The notes: generated by a model from the letters alone, not told the origin. A stretch of DNA of 64,000 nt from UBA4742 sp037138595 (GCA_037138595.1 JBAXIB010000007.1:56004-120003), one strand, 5' to 3'; counted from the first letter of the stretch, positions 34,292 to 43,212 are shown. A program made the numbers and translations.

Positions 34292-35017
34292 ATGCCTTCT
34301 TTACCGCTCCCGCGAACTCCAGCCGATCGTCCATCGTCACAGGATCTCATCCGGTGGAGCGAGGCGCTGTCTGGCATCGCTCGCACCGGTCTTGGGTTTA
34401 CGCAGAGTTTGTATGAACAGGAGCGCTTCGCCGAAGTATTAGCCGTTGCCGCCGACATGCGGGTAGCGGCGGACGTTACCCATCACGACAGTCCCCGTCG
34501 CGACGCGGAGATCTTGGTTGCCGAATGGATGAAGTCGGTTGGGGTTGGGGTCGCGGGCTACCAAACCCCGAAGGTCGCAGTTGGTGCAGTGGTCGGAAAT
34601 GACGCTGGTGAGATCTTGTTAGTGCAGCGAGCCGACTCCGGCATCTGGCTTTATCCGACGGGATGGGCCGATATTGGTTATTCGCCAAGCGAAGTTGCGG
34701 TCAAAGAAGTGCACGAAGAGACCGGTATCGATTGCGAGGTCATTCAATTGATCGCCGTCCTCGACGGGATGCGTCGCAATTTCACTCGGATTCCGTTGTA
34801 TTCGGTGGTGTTTCATTGTCGAGCAATCGGCGGCGAATTGCAGGCACATCCGCTTGAAACTTCCGATGTCGGATGGTTCGCTCGTGACGCGTTGCCAGAA
34901 GGGACGGCTGGCGCGCATCTTTGGGCCGACATGGCATTTGCGGCGATTCGCGGCGAATCGGTCGGGGTGTTGTATGACCATCCGCGCATTCCAACCTGGC
35001 GAGACGAACCAGCATGA
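34292..35017 (+). CDS. NUDIX hydrolase with N-terminal Nudix_N domain
   Basis: A 241-residue protein with a helical N-terminal domain (LIRWSEALSGIARTGLGF...) followed by a NUDIX domain starting near residue 95. The Nudix box reads GWADIGYSPSEVAVKEVHEETGI; the REUXEE core is KEVHEE (Arg to Lys), and the first glutamate position of the box is Tyr, as is common in this YjhB-like subgroup. The family hydrolyses nucleoside diphosphate derivatives, often ADP-ribose; the substrate here is not determinable. It follows glnD by about 60 bases. Confidence 0.87.
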   Translation: MPSLPLPRTPADRPSSQDLIRWSEALSGIARTGLGFTQSLYEQERFAEVLAVAADMRVAADVTHHDSPRRDAEILVAEWMKSVGVGVAGYQTPKVAVGAVVGNDAGEILLVQRADSGIWLYPTGWADIGYSPSEVAVKEVHEETGIDCEVIQLIAVLDGMRRNFTRIPLYSVVFHCRAIGGELQAHPLETSDVGWFARDALPEGTAGAHLWADMAFAAIRGESVGVLYDHPRIPTWRDEPA

Positions 35018-35062
35018 TCGCTTCGACAGTCGATTGCGATCGAACCGACAAACTGAGGTGTC

Positions 35063-36547
35063 ATGGTTGACGATCAAATGGGCTCAGTTGAGCCTGCCGA
35101 AACAGGTAGTGAAAATACCACCGACATCGAAATGCCGTCGATGTGTGAGGCCGCCGACGCGATTCGCAACGGCACGTATAGCGCGCTGGACCTCCTCGAA
35201 CGCTGCATCTCGGCGATCGAAGCTAGCAACGCCGAGTTGAACGCGTTTGTGTACCTCGATTTTGAATCGGCTCGCGCGGCTGCCGCCGCCGTTGATGCGC
35301 GCTTGGCGCGAGGTGAATCGGTGGGACCGCTTGCGGGGGTGCCCTTCGGTGTGAAAGACCTTGAAGATTGTGCCGGGATGCCAACGACCCACGGCTCGTT
35401 GTTATTTATCGACGAGGGACCGGTTGAAAACGACTCGCTGCACGTTGAACGCTTGCGGTCCGCGGGAGCAATCCCCATTGGTAAGACGAATGCGCCCGAG
35501 TTCGGAACGTTGCAGTTCACGCGGAGTAAGGCACTAGGCGTGAGTCGTAATCCTTGGGATTTGACCCGGACGCCAGGCGGATCGAGCGGCGGCTCCGCAG
35601 CGGCGGTCGCGGCCGGTTTGGTTCCGTTCGCGACGGCGAGTGACGGCGGGGGATCGACTCGGATTCCTGCTGCATTCAGCGGTCTCGTGGGTATGAAGCC
35701 AAGTATGGGACGGATCCCGATGCCGAGTGCCGATCCGTCTCACACGGTCGTCGTCGGCATCGAAACTGTCACCGTACGAGATGCCGCGCGCCATCTCGAT
35801 GTCACTGCAGGCCCCGATGATCGCGACCGGTTGTCGTTGCCGGGAATCACGAACTCGTATGAACGTGACATTGATCATCTTGATGTCTCGAGTTTGCGCA
35901 TTGGGTGGTCCACCGACTTGGGATTTGCTGTTGTTGATCCTCAGGTAGCCGAGCTTTCGTATGCCGCGGCATTGGTCTTGGCTCGCGCCGCTGGCACGTC
36001 GCTCATTGATCTCGACGTGCGCCTCACCGATCCGGTGGCGGCATGGTTCAGTGCTGGTGCGTTGACTTTGTGGGTAGATGTCTTTGAGAAATCTCCTTAT
36101 CCAGGCCGATTGGGGGACCTGACTCCCGCGGTCGCAATGGGCCTATCGGCAACTGCCGACCGACCAGTTCCGACGTTGACCCATTCATTGATGCGTCGCA
36201 TGCAGCTCGAACACGAAGTCGCGGCCATTTTCGACTCGGTCGATGTGTTGGTGACACCGACAACTGCCGTAGTGGCATTCGCCGCCGAAGGCCCGCCTCC
36301 GACCACGATTGATGGTGAAGATCTTGCCGAGCGATTCGGTTTGGCATCCGGAGCTATGAGTGTCCCGTTCACCATGGTGGCCAACCTGTGCTGGAACCCC
36401 GCTTGTTCGGTGCCGGCGGGATTGAATTCCGATGGCCTGCCAGTTGGCCTGCAGATTATGGGCCGGCGACATGCCGACGATGTTGTGTTGCGTCTGGCGC
36501 ATCTGTTTGAACAGGCGCAGCCTTGGCCACGACACCCGCCGCTCTGA
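35063..36547 (+). CDS. Amidase (amidase signature family)
   Basis: A 494-residue amidase with the Ser-cisSer-Lys triad readable as Lys98 (GVKDLED), cis-Ser174/175 (GGSSGGS) and nucleophile Ser198 (SDGGGSTRIPA). It has an acidic N-terminal extension of about 25 residues relative to the 15117 paralogue. Substrate unknown. Not adjacent to gatB or gatC, so it is an independent amidase rather than the Glu-tRNA amidotransferase subunit. It is convergent with the PAC2 gene, with two bases between the stop codons. Confidence 0.9.
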   Translation: MVDDQMGSVEPAETGSENTTDIEMPSMCEAADAIRNGTYSALDLLERCISAIEASNAELNAFVYLDFESARAAAAAVDARLARGESVGPLAGVPFGVKDLEDCAGMPTTHGSLLFIDEGPVENDSLHVERLRSAGAIPIGKTNAPEFGTLQFTRSKALGVSRNPWDLTRTPGGSSGGSAAAVAAGLVPFATASDGGGSTRIPAAFSGLVGMKPSMGRIPMPSADPSHTVVVGIETVTVRDAARHLDVTAGPDDRDRLSLPGITNSYERDIDHLDVSSLRIGWSTDLGFAVVDPQVAELSYAAALVLARAAGTSLIDLDVRLTDPVAAWFSAGALTLWVDVFEKSPYPGRLGDLTPAVAMGLSATADRPVPTLTHSLMRRMQLEHEVAAIFDSVDVLVTPTTAVVAFAAEGPPPTTIDGEDLAERFGLASGAMSVPFTMVANLCWNPACSVPAGLNSDGLPVGLQIMGRRHADDVVLRLAHLFEQAQPWPRHPPL

Positions 36548-36549
36548 GG

Positions 36550-37437
36550 CTATTCGGGTTGATCTCGCAGGAATCGTTCAACCTCGTCAACGAGTGAATC
36601 TTCGTTATTGGCGAATGGGTCAGCCGAGCCGAGGTCGAAACGCTGCACGATCCGCGCCACGTAATCGCTGGTTTCATCGTCGTCGGCAACGATTTCATCA
36701 ACCTGATGTTCATACGAGGTTGCGGCAATTTCGAGTTCAGTAGTTAGGACTGAAAACTCAAGCAGGTCAGCGGCGCGGCGAACCAACGCAAGCGCAGCCT
36801 TTGGTGAAGGTGCAGCCGGGACATAGGTCGGAACCGCGGTCCAAAGTGCGGCCGACCGCAGGCCGGCATGTTGACACGCGGTGTGGAGCACCCCGGTGAT
36901 TCCGGTAGGACCTTCGTAGCGCGATGGTAGGAGCCCGTAAGCGCGGGCAACTTCATCGTCATTCGAAGTAGCGAACACCGATGATGGGCGATTATGCGGG
37001 ACTTCCGCGAGTAATGCTCCGAACGTAAGTACGAAGTCGGCGCCTATTGTTCGCGCGACGCCGATTACTTGGTCGGTGAATGTTCGCCAACGCAACTGCG
37101 GTTCGACGCCGACCAATGTGGTGAATGCATTGCTCGAACCGGCGGGGTGTGCGATGGCGAATTCATTGCCGGGCCAGACAATTTCGCGTTGTAGCTGGGA
37201 ATCGAATCGAACGAGTGGTCGCGCGACCGAAAAGTCGTAAAAGATCTCAGGATCGATGGTGGCGAATGGTTTTGCCGACCATTGTTCGGCCAAGTAGCGC
37301 ACCGCAGTTGATGCCGCGTCCCCGGCATCACTCCAACCTTCGAATGCAACCAGCAGTACCGAACCCGCCGCTTCCGGGGTGAATTGCCACTCAACATGCT
37401 TGAGGTCTGGGACCTGTTCACCGTGATCGCTTGCCAT
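36550..37437 (-). CDS. PAC2 family protein
   Basis: A 295-residue protein of the PAC2 (proteasome assembly chaperone 2-like) superfamily, recognised by LLVAFEGWSDAGDAASTAVRYL, the FYDFSVARPLVRF segment, FVLTFGALLAEVPHNRP, and GLPSRYEGPTGITGVLHTAC-like motif in the middle. In archaea and actinobacteria such proteins have been linked to proteasome function, but evidence is thin; some actinobacteria carry it next to proteasome genes, which is not the case here. ATG 37437 is chosen; the frame is open to 37602 but that segment overlaps the GNAT gene's region and lacks family similarity. Confidence 0.82.
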   Translation of the reverse strand: MASDHGEQVPDLKHVEWQFTPEAAGSVLLVAFEGWSDAGDAASTAVRYLAEQWSAKPFATIDPEIFYDFSVARPLVRFDSQLQREIVWPGNEFAIAHPAGSSNAFTTLVGVEPQLRWRTFTDQVIGVARTIGADFVLTFGALLAEVPHNRPSSVFATSNDDEVARAYGLLPSRYEGPTGITGVLHTACQHAGLRSAALWTAVPTYVPAAPSPKAALALVRRAADLLEFSVLTTELEIAATSYEHQVDEIVADDDETSDYVARIVQRFDLGSADPFANNEDSLVDEVERFLRDQPE

Positions 37438-37521
37438 CGGGCGAGGATACCGGCGATGTCGTAGGACTGACTGATCGACCGACTTTCGGTCCGCTTGGCT
37501 TGGTCGGTCTACCGTGTCGCG

Positions 37522-37974
37522 ATGCCATCGGAGATCAAAGTATCGGCAATTGTCGAAATCACCGTCGAGGTTGAGCAGGCTTTCGCGCGGTTGGTTCCGC
37601 AACTGTCACGATCGAATCCGCCGCCCACCGCGGCTGATCTGGATGCAATTGCCTCGTCGGATGCATCGACTTTGCTGGTTGCTCGCGATCCTGATCGCGG
37701 CGGCGAGATTGTCGGCACGCTCACGCTGGTGATATTCCGAATCCCGACTGGCATTCGAGCGTGGATCGAAGATGTTGTTGTTGACGAGTCAGCCCGTGGC
37801 CGAGGAGTTGGTGAAGCGCTTAATCGTGAAGCGATCCAGCGAGCGCAAGAGGCGGGTGCCCGAACGGTCGACCTGACGTCTCGACCGAATCGCGAGGCCG
37901 CGAATCGCCTTTATCGCCGGTTGGGTTTTGGCGCTCGCGAAACCAATGTGTACCGGTACAAACTCGATTCCTGA
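37522..37974 (+). CDS. GNAT-family N-acetyltransferase
   Basis: A 150-residue single-domain acetyltransferase. Motif A (acetyl-CoA pyrophosphate loop) is VVDESARGRGVGEALNREA at about residues 85-104, and the C-terminal strand-helix NREAANRLYRRLGFG is typical GNAT. Substrate unknown. The last 10 codons and stop (37942-37974) are exactly duplicated downstream at 38859-38891, so the gene's 3' end coincides with a recombination-like repeat containing a 12-bp palindrome. It is divergent from PAC2 with about 85 bases between starts. Confidence 0.87.
   Translation: MPSEIKVSAIVEITVEVEQAFARLVPQLSRSNPPPTAADLDAIASSDASTLLVARDPDRGGEIVGTLTLVIFRIPTGIRAWIEDVVVDESARGRGVGEALNREAIQRAQEAGARTVDLTSRPNREAANRLYRRLGFGARETNVYRYKLDS
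37942..37974 (+). repeat. 33-bp direct repeat, copy 1
   Basis: Begins ACCAATG, has the perfect palindrome TGTACCGGTACA at 37949-37960, and ends CGATTCCTGA with the GNAT stop codon. Identical over all 33 bases to 38859-38891. The flanks GCTC (37933-37936) and GAGC (37973-37976) are complementary and equidistant from the palindrome centre. Confidence 0.97.
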
Positions 37975-38053
37975 GCTTCTCCTCGTCGGGCCATACGATC
38001 ATCACCACGTTCCAGCTTTCTGCTTGAATCAGCCTCTCCCTCAGTTGATCCGC

Positions 38054-38845
38054 ATGGATTGTGCGATAATCAATGGCGTGCGTGGAGAAGTTTTGATCCC
38101 GAGTTCGATTCCGAATCTCTCTGCATTCGTCTCGTCCACGGTCGGTCGTGTGGGTGAAATTCACTACGGAGAAAGTGTCAAGTGCGTTCGCAGCCCGGTG
38201 CCGGTCGCCAATGGATTCGTGAATGCTGCATTCGTTCTCGACAGCGTCGTTCCTCGTTTGGCGTCGATTGCTGAGGCGGTTGCATTCTTTGGCGAGACGG
38301 GATCGCCGTTCGTGGTTTGGGTGCCTGAGGAGGACGACGAACTCGGTGAAGCGGTTGAACAGTCGGGAGGAGTCGTGGATCACGATCCGGCGCCCGACAT
38401 GTGGATCTCCGATCCGATTACAGCGGACAGTTCATTCGAGATACGGGTCGCATTGGGTCCGGAACAATTCGCGCTCTGCGCACGCTTGTGCGAGGCGGCC
38501 TACGAAATCGATGGAATGGCTTGGCTCATGGAGCATCACAACATGCTTGAATCTCCTGGCGTGACCTGGGTGGTCGCGTGGGATGGCGACGAGCCTGTAG
38601 GTGCCGGTTGCGCGTTCCTAGAAGAGTTTGTGGGTGGCATCTATTACGTCTCGACGCCACCAACAAGTGCTCGACGAGGAGTGGCGGGCTCTGTTACGAG
38701 CTGGCTCACCAATCTGATGCTCGGACAGGGCGCACACACAGTCGTTCTTCAAGCGAGCTCTGCCGGTTATCCCGTGTATCGGCGACTTGGCTTCGACACT
38801 CGCGGACAATTGACTCGATATCGGTTCGAGTCGCCTGATTTCTAA
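38054..38845 (+). CDS. GNAT-family N-acetyltransferase (two-domain)
   Basis: A 263-residue protein. The C-terminal half (about residues 135-260) is a GNAT domain: VTWVVAWDGDEPVGAGCAF, then a motif-A-like loop STPPTSARRGVAGSVTSWL and GYPVYRRLGFDTRG. The N-terminal half (about 1-125) may be a divergent partner lobe; it resembles the first half of some double GNAT proteins but lacks a clear acetyl-CoA loop. Start ATG 38054 is provisional; a TTG at 38093 after GGAGAAG is possible. The gene sits between two copies of the 33-bp repeat as a single-gene unit of 917 bases. Confidence 0.75.
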   Translation: MDCAIINGVRGEVLIPSSIPNLSAFVSSTVGRVGEIHYGESVKCVRSPVPVANGFVNAAFVLDSVVPRLASIAEAVAFFGETGSPFVVWVPEEDDELGEAVEQSGGVVDHDPAPDMWISDPITADSSFEIRVALGPEQFALCARLCEAAYEIDGMAWLMEHHNMLESPGVTWVVAWDGDEPVGAGCAFLEEFVGGIYYVSTPPTSARRGVAGSVTSWLTNLMLGQGAHTVVLQASSAGYPVYRRLGFDTRGQLTRYRFESPDF

Positions 38846-38858
38846 TCAGATAATGAAT

Positions 38859-38891
38859 ACCAATGTGTACCGGTACAAACTCGATTCCTGA
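38859..38891 (+). repeat. 33-bp direct repeat, copy 2
   Basis: Identical to 37942-37974, with the palindrome TGTACCGGTACA at 38866-38877. It starts 14 bases after the stop of the two-domain GNAT gene. Upstream, TTTCTAAT (38839-38846) lies 20 bases before the repeat, exactly as in copy 3. Complementary arms ATCAG (38845-38849) / CTGAT (38888-38892) and GAAT / ATTC flank the core. Confidence 0.97.
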
Positions 38892-38928
38892 TCGGTGTCT
38901 GCAGACTCAACGAAGTTACGCTGACGCC

Positions 38929-39462
38929 ATGGGATCGGTCTACGACGAGATTTCGCCATCGCTCGCTGACTGGATCCGTCGACAGAAGATGTTCTTCGTC
39001 GCGACTGCTGCGTCGGGCGACGAAGGCACTGTTAATGTCTCGCCGAAGGGGTATGACACCCTCCGCGTCTTGGACGGCTCGACGCTCGCGTATCTCGACC
39101 TCACGGGCAGTGGCGTCGAGACGATCGCGCACCTACGTGAGAACGGACGCATCACACTCATGTGGTGCGCATACGAAGGGCCGGCTCGGATCGTTCGAAT
39201 CCACGGTAGCGGCGAGGTTTTATCGACCGATGACGAACGCATCGCAGACCGATTCGAGTTCGAACGTGGCGCTCGTGCCGTAATCCTCGTCCATGCTGAT
39301 CGGGTCTCCGATTCCTGTGGTTACGCAGTGCCGCTGATGGAGTACTCGGGAGAGAGACCTCGACTTCATGAGTGGGCGGCCTCGAAGACAGACGACGAGT
39401 TGATCGAATACCGACGCCAGAAGAACGCAGCGTCGATCGACGGACTCCCCGCATTGGACTGA
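38929..39462 (+). CDS. PPOX-class (pyridoxamine 5'-phosphate oxidase-like) FMN-binding protein
   Basis: A 177-residue split-barrel flavoprotein-like domain: IRRQKMFFVATAASGDEGTVNVSPKGYDTLRVLDG, then LAYLDLTGSGVETIAHLRENGRITLMWCAYEGPARIVRIHGSGEVL patterns match the PPOX superfamily, whose members bind FMN, F420 or haem. The VNVSPKG and NGRITLMWCAYEGP segments are the family's most conserved parts. Start ATG 38929. It lies between repeat copies 2 and 3, as the second single-gene unit of the cassette-like row, and its codons look richer in C-ending forms than neighbouring genes (visual impression only). Confidence 0.82.
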   Translation: MGSVYDEISPSLADWIRRQKMFFVATAASGDEGTVNVSPKGYDTLRVLDGSTLAYLDLTGSGVETIAHLRENGRITLMWCAYEGPARIVRIHGSGEVLSTDDERIADRFEFERGARAVILVHADRVSDSCGYAVPLMEYSGERPRLHEWAASKTDDELIEYRRQKNAASIDGLPALD

Positions 39463-39554
39463 TCGAGTCCGCTACTGGGACCGATTCGTCGCCCGACGTC
39501 CTACGCATCGACCATCGATCCGACGTCTACCGGCCTCGATGATGGGTCGATTCG

Positions 39555-39600
39555 TTTCTAATGACGGTATGACTACCAATGTGTAACGATTAGGAACTCG
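39555..39600 (+). repeat. Diverged third copy of the repeat
   Basis: TTTCTAAT (39555-39562), 12 bases, then ACCAATGTGTA at 39575-39585. These two blocks have exactly the same spacing as around copy 2, and 25 of the 31 positions agree. Beyond that, similarity persists with a one-base gap (...AACTCG at 39595-39600). The palindromic core is degraded. TTCTAAT and ATTAGGAA form an outer inverted repeat, GGTA/TACC an inner one. Confidence 0.75.
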
Positions 39601-39686
39601 GAATGCCGATCGTTAATGCGATGGCAAACATTCATGACGAATGATTCAGAAACCACTACTGGCGCCATGGATACAAGGAGCAGTTG

Positions 39687-40661
39687 ATGACACGACTCGG
39701 CTATCAGATACCCAATTTCACCTACCCCGATGCCACTGGATCGGCACTATTTCGCAGCGTCATCGACCAGTCGAAGGCCGCAGAAACTGCGGGATTCGAT
39801 CGGGTGTTCGTGATGGACCATTTCTACCAACTACCGGGCATCGGCACACCCGATGAACCGATGCTTGAGTGCTATTCGTTACTCGCGGCGATCGCACAAC
39901 ACACCGATACCGTGCGACTTTCCGCGCTCGTAACTGGAAACACGTACCGCAATCCGACGCTCCTGGCGAAGACGATCACCGCGCTTGATCATGTGAGCAA
40001 TGGTCGCGCCACGTTGGGTATAGGGGCGGGCTGGTTCGAGTTAGAACACCAGGCACTCGGATATGACTTCGGTACGTTCAGCGACCGATTTGAAAAGATG
40101 GAAGAAGCGCTGCAAATCATCATCCCTATGTTGCGAGGCGAACGGGTCACCTTCACGGGCAAGCATTACCAAGTCGTTGACGCCATCAACTCACCGCCAC
40201 CGATTAGCACCATCCCAATCATGATTGGCGGTAGCGGCGAGAAGAAAACGTTGCGAATGGTTGCGCAGTACGCCGATGAGTCGAACTTGTCGAGTGGATC
40301 AATCGACGAGATTCCCCGCAAGCTTGATGCGCTTGCCGCTCACTGCGAACGATTGGGTCGCGATCGTTCGCAGATCAAAGTGACCAAATTGCAGATGGTG
40401 TGTATCGCCCCAACTATGGAAGAAGCCGAAGCCGACATTCGGGCAATCGCCGCAGTGAAGGGATTTGACGACGAAGTGGTCGAGTTGATGAAACAGTTCT
40501 TCATTTTCGGTGACGTAGACACCGTCGGCGAACGGCTGGTTGCCGCTATGAATACTGGCATCGATGGATTGACGATCAATCTGGCGTTAAACGGGCACAA
40601 CATTGACCGAATCGGCTTACTCGGACAAACCGCACTCGCGGCAATCGCCGAAGCAACCTGA
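39687..40661 (+). CDS. LLM-class F420-dependent oxidoreductase
   Basis: A 324-residue luciferase-like monooxygenase-family barrel. It starts TRLGYQIPNFTYP, has a SKAAETAGFDRVFVMDHFYQLP segment, LVTGNTYRNPTLLAKTITALDHVSNGRATLGIGAGWFE (a core LLM/F420 signature), PIMIGGSGEKKTLRM in the cofactor-phosphate region, and ends with a GIDGLTINLAL strand. These proteins use F420 (or FMN); F420 is favoured in actinobacteria. ATG 39687 (a TTG lies directly before it). Substrate unknown. Confidence 0.9.
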   Translation: MTRLGYQIPNFTYPDATGSALFRSVIDQSKAAETAGFDRVFVMDHFYQLPGIGTPDEPMLECYSLLAAIAQHTDTVRLSALVTGNTYRNPTLLAKTITALDHVSNGRATLGIGAGWFELEHQALGYDFGTFSDRFEKMEEALQIIIPMLRGERVTFTGKHYQVVDAINSPPPISTIPIMIGGSGEKKTLRMVAQYADESNLSSGSIDEIPRKLDALAAHCERLGRDRSQIKVTKLQMVCIAPTMEEAEADIRAIAAVKGFDDEVVELMKQFFIFGDVDTVGERLVAAMNTGIDGLTINLALNGHNIDRIGLLGQTALAAIAEAT

Positions 40662-40735
40662 GTCAGGCGATCTGAGCGAGCAGTAAGGTTTGCAATACGG
40701 CTCGGCCGTCAGTGAATAATCCAAGGAGTCCGGCT

Positions 40736-43105
40736 GTGACCGAAGAAGCGATCCAGTATCCGCGCGGCACGCAGTTCCCAGGCACGATAGGCCGAACCCT
40801 CGAAACGTCGATTGGCGCGTGGCCTGCGCGGCCCACGCCCCCCGATGGCGCGCCAAATGTCATGGTGATCGTCCTTGATGACGTCGGGTATGGGCAGCTG
40901 TCGGCATTCGGAGGATTGTGCGAGACGCCAAATCTTGATCGTTTGGCCGACAACGGTTTGCGGTATAGCAACTTCCAAACGACGGCTTTGTGTTCGCCAA
41001 CGCGAGCTTGCCTGCTGACCGGGCGAAACCACCACACGCTCGGGCTATCGGCAATAACCGAATTGAGTCTCGGGTTTCCGGCTCACAACGCGACCATGGG
41101 CTTCGAACATGGGTTCATTTCCGAGATGCTGCTTGGACACGGCTACAACACCTATGCGGTCGGAAAATGGCACTTGACTCCGCCCGAGGAGACCTCGCCA
41201 GCGGGTCCTTACGATCGCTGGCCTCTTGGTCGAGGATTCGAACGTTTTTATGGTTTCCTCGGCGGCGATACCGATCAGTGGCATCCCGATTTGGTGCACG
41301 ACAATCACTCGGTCCGTCAGCCATCGATGCCGGCTGACGGCTACCACCTCAATGTCGATCTGGCTGACCATGCCATCGACTTCGTGAAGGACTCACATGT
41401 CAATGCGCCGGATAAACCATTCTTTTTGTGGTTCGCTACGGGTGCCGGACATGCTCCGCATCAGGTCGAACCAGAATGGATTGATCGCTATCGCGGCGCG
41501 TTCGACATGGGCTGGGACGAGTATCGCAAGATCGTGTTCGATCGGCAGGTCGCGCTGGGTTTGATGCCTGCAGGCACCGAGATGTCAGCGCGCGACCCCG
41601 ACGTCGAACCTTGGGACTCGTTGAGTGACGACGCCAAACGGATGTACACCCGTCAGATGGAGGTCTACGCGGGCTTCTTGAGCCAAACTGACTTCCACAT
41701 CGGCCGAGTGCTTGATTTCTTGGAAACGATTGGCAAGCTCGACAACACAATCGTAGTCGCGGTGTCCGATAACGGCGCGAGCGCTGAAGGCGGCGAGCAT
41801 GGCACGAGAAATGAGGGTTTGTTCTTTAACTTGGCTCCTGAGCGCCTTGACGACAACCTTGACGTCATCGATGAATGGGGCAATGAGGACACGTTCGCCC
41901 ATTACTCATGGGGGTGGACTTGGGCCGGAGACACGCCGTTCCGACGATGGAAACGCGAGACCTACCGGGGCGGCATTACTGATCCGTGCATCGTGTCATG
42001 GCCCAATGGCATCGCCGCCCGTGGTGAAGTTCGAGATCAATACATTCACGCAATCGATCTGGTGCCAACGTTGCTTGAAGCAATTGGCATCGAGCCGCCA
42101 ACTCAGCTCCGTGGGGTACCGCAATCTGCGTTACAGGGTACGAGTTTGGCCTACACCTTTGCCGATGGATCGGCTGAAGGCCGTCACACGACGCAGTACT
42201 CGGAAATGTTCGGGCATCGGTCGATGTATCACGAAGGCTGGAAGGCTGTTTGTCCCTACCCAGGTCCGAGTTTGGTCGAGGGCGCCGATCGGGGTCATCC
42301 ATTCGGCACGTATTTAACTGAAGCGATTCTCGATCAACTTGAGGTCGAAGATTGGGAGCTTTACGACCTCACGAGCGACCCAGCCGAAACCCAAAATGTT
42401 GCGGCGCAACACCCGGACCGGCTTACTGAATTGGTGACACTTTGGTGGTCAGAAGCAGAACGCTACGGCGTGTTGCCTCTCGCTACCTCAGATATCACTC
42501 GACTGTTGGCGCGTCGTCCTTCGGTTGGGAAACATCGAAAAGTCTTTGAGTTGTATCCGGGAGGCTCGCCGATCCCGTTTGTGGTGGCACCGCGTATTTA
42601 CAACCGTTCGCACAGCATCACTGCGTTCGCAACGATTCCCGATGGAAACGTAAATGGAGTCGTATTGACCCATGGCAATCGGCACGGCGGTTATGCCCTC
42701 GTTGTTGACGACCGACACCTGCACTATTTCTATAATCACATGGGAATCGACCTGTTCACGGTGGCAGCAACTCGACCGGTCCCCACAGGTGATGTGCGAC
42801 TACGGATGGATTTCGAAACGACTGGATCGCCTGATTTTTCGCTCGGCCACGGAAGTCCGGCCGCCGTCCGTCTCTTTATCGACGATGATCTCGTCGGCGT
42901 TGGGGAGTTGCCCTACACGGTTCCAAATCTGTTCGGCATTATTGGGGTGAGTTGCGGGTACGCGGCGACCGATTCGGTGGCGCCGACCCGCTATGAAGCA
43001 CCGTTCGCCTTCAACGCGAAACTGCACAAAGTTGTGCTTGATATCTCGGGCGAAGCGCTTATTCACCCGTCGGCGGAGATGACTCGCCTCATGACTCAGC
43101 AGTAG
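40736..43105 (+). CDS. Type I sulfatase (arylsulfatase)
   Basis: A 789-residue alkaline-phosphatase-superfamily sulfatase. Metal ligands are in IVLDDVGYGQL near residue 47, the formylglycine motif CSPTRACLLTGR starts at Cys86, and VGKWHLTP plus VSDNGASAEGG provide further active-site residues. Activity needs conversion of Cys86 to formylglycine by an FGE, which is not encoded here. The last ~190 residues form a beta-rich extension, as in the long (~787-residue) mycobacterial arylsulfatases. No signal peptide is evident. GTG 40736 is chosen because AAGGAG lies seven bases upstream. A sulfotransferase at 24.4 kb gives the window both a sulfate-adding and a sulfate-removing enzyme, without proof of linkage. 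Confidence 0.92.
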   Translation: MTEEAIQYPRGTQFPGTIGRTLETSIGAWPARPTPPDGAPNVMVIVLDDVGYGQLSAFGGLCETPNLDRLADNGLRYSNFQTTALCSPTRACLLTGRNHHTLGLSAITELSLGFPAHNATMGFEHGFISEMLLGHGYNTYAVGKWHLTPPEETSPAGPYDRWPLGRGFERFYGFLGGDTDQWHPDLVHDNHSVRQPSMPADGYHLNVDLADHAIDFVKDSHVNAPDKPFFLWFATGAGHAPHQVEPEWIDRYRGAFDMGWDEYRKIVFDRQVALGLMPAGTEMSARDPDVEPWDSLSDDAKRMYTRQMEVYAGFLSQTDFHIGRVLDFLETIGKLDNTIVVAVSDNGASAEGGEHGTRNEGLFFNLAPERLDDNLDVIDEWGNEDTFAHYSWGWTWAGDTPFRRWKRETYRGGITDPCIVSWPNGIAARGEVRDQYIHAIDLVPTLLEAIGIEPPTQLRGVPQSALQGTSLAYTFADGSAEGRHTTQYSEMFGHRSMYHEGWKAVCPYPGPSLVEGADRGHPFGTYLTEAILDQLEVEDWELYDLTSDPAETQNVAAQHPDRLTELVTLWWSEAERYGVLPLATSDITRLLARRPSVGKHRKVFELYPGGSPIPFVVAPRIYNRSHSITAFATIPDGNVNGVVLTHGNRHGGYALVVDDRHLHYFYNHMGIDLFTVAATRPVPTGDVRLRMDFETTGSPDFSLGHGSPAAVRLFIDDDLVGVGELPYTVPNLFGIIGVSCGYAATDSVAPTRYEAPFAFNAKLHKVVLDISGEALIHPSAEMTRLMTQQ

Positions 43106-43212
43106 TTCTGGATCTGAAGCGAGTGGGCATGATGATCCATGTGCGATCTCTCCTACGCTTATTGACGTGATCTGCCGATTCTCCTTCGTGATGAATAACG
43201 TTGAGGGGCACT

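Noticed and set aside
37933..39607. Integron attC sites
   Set aside because: The repeats have cassette-like placement, but no GTTRRRY/RYYYAAC core sites were found on either strand and no integrase is present, so a canonical integron is not supported.
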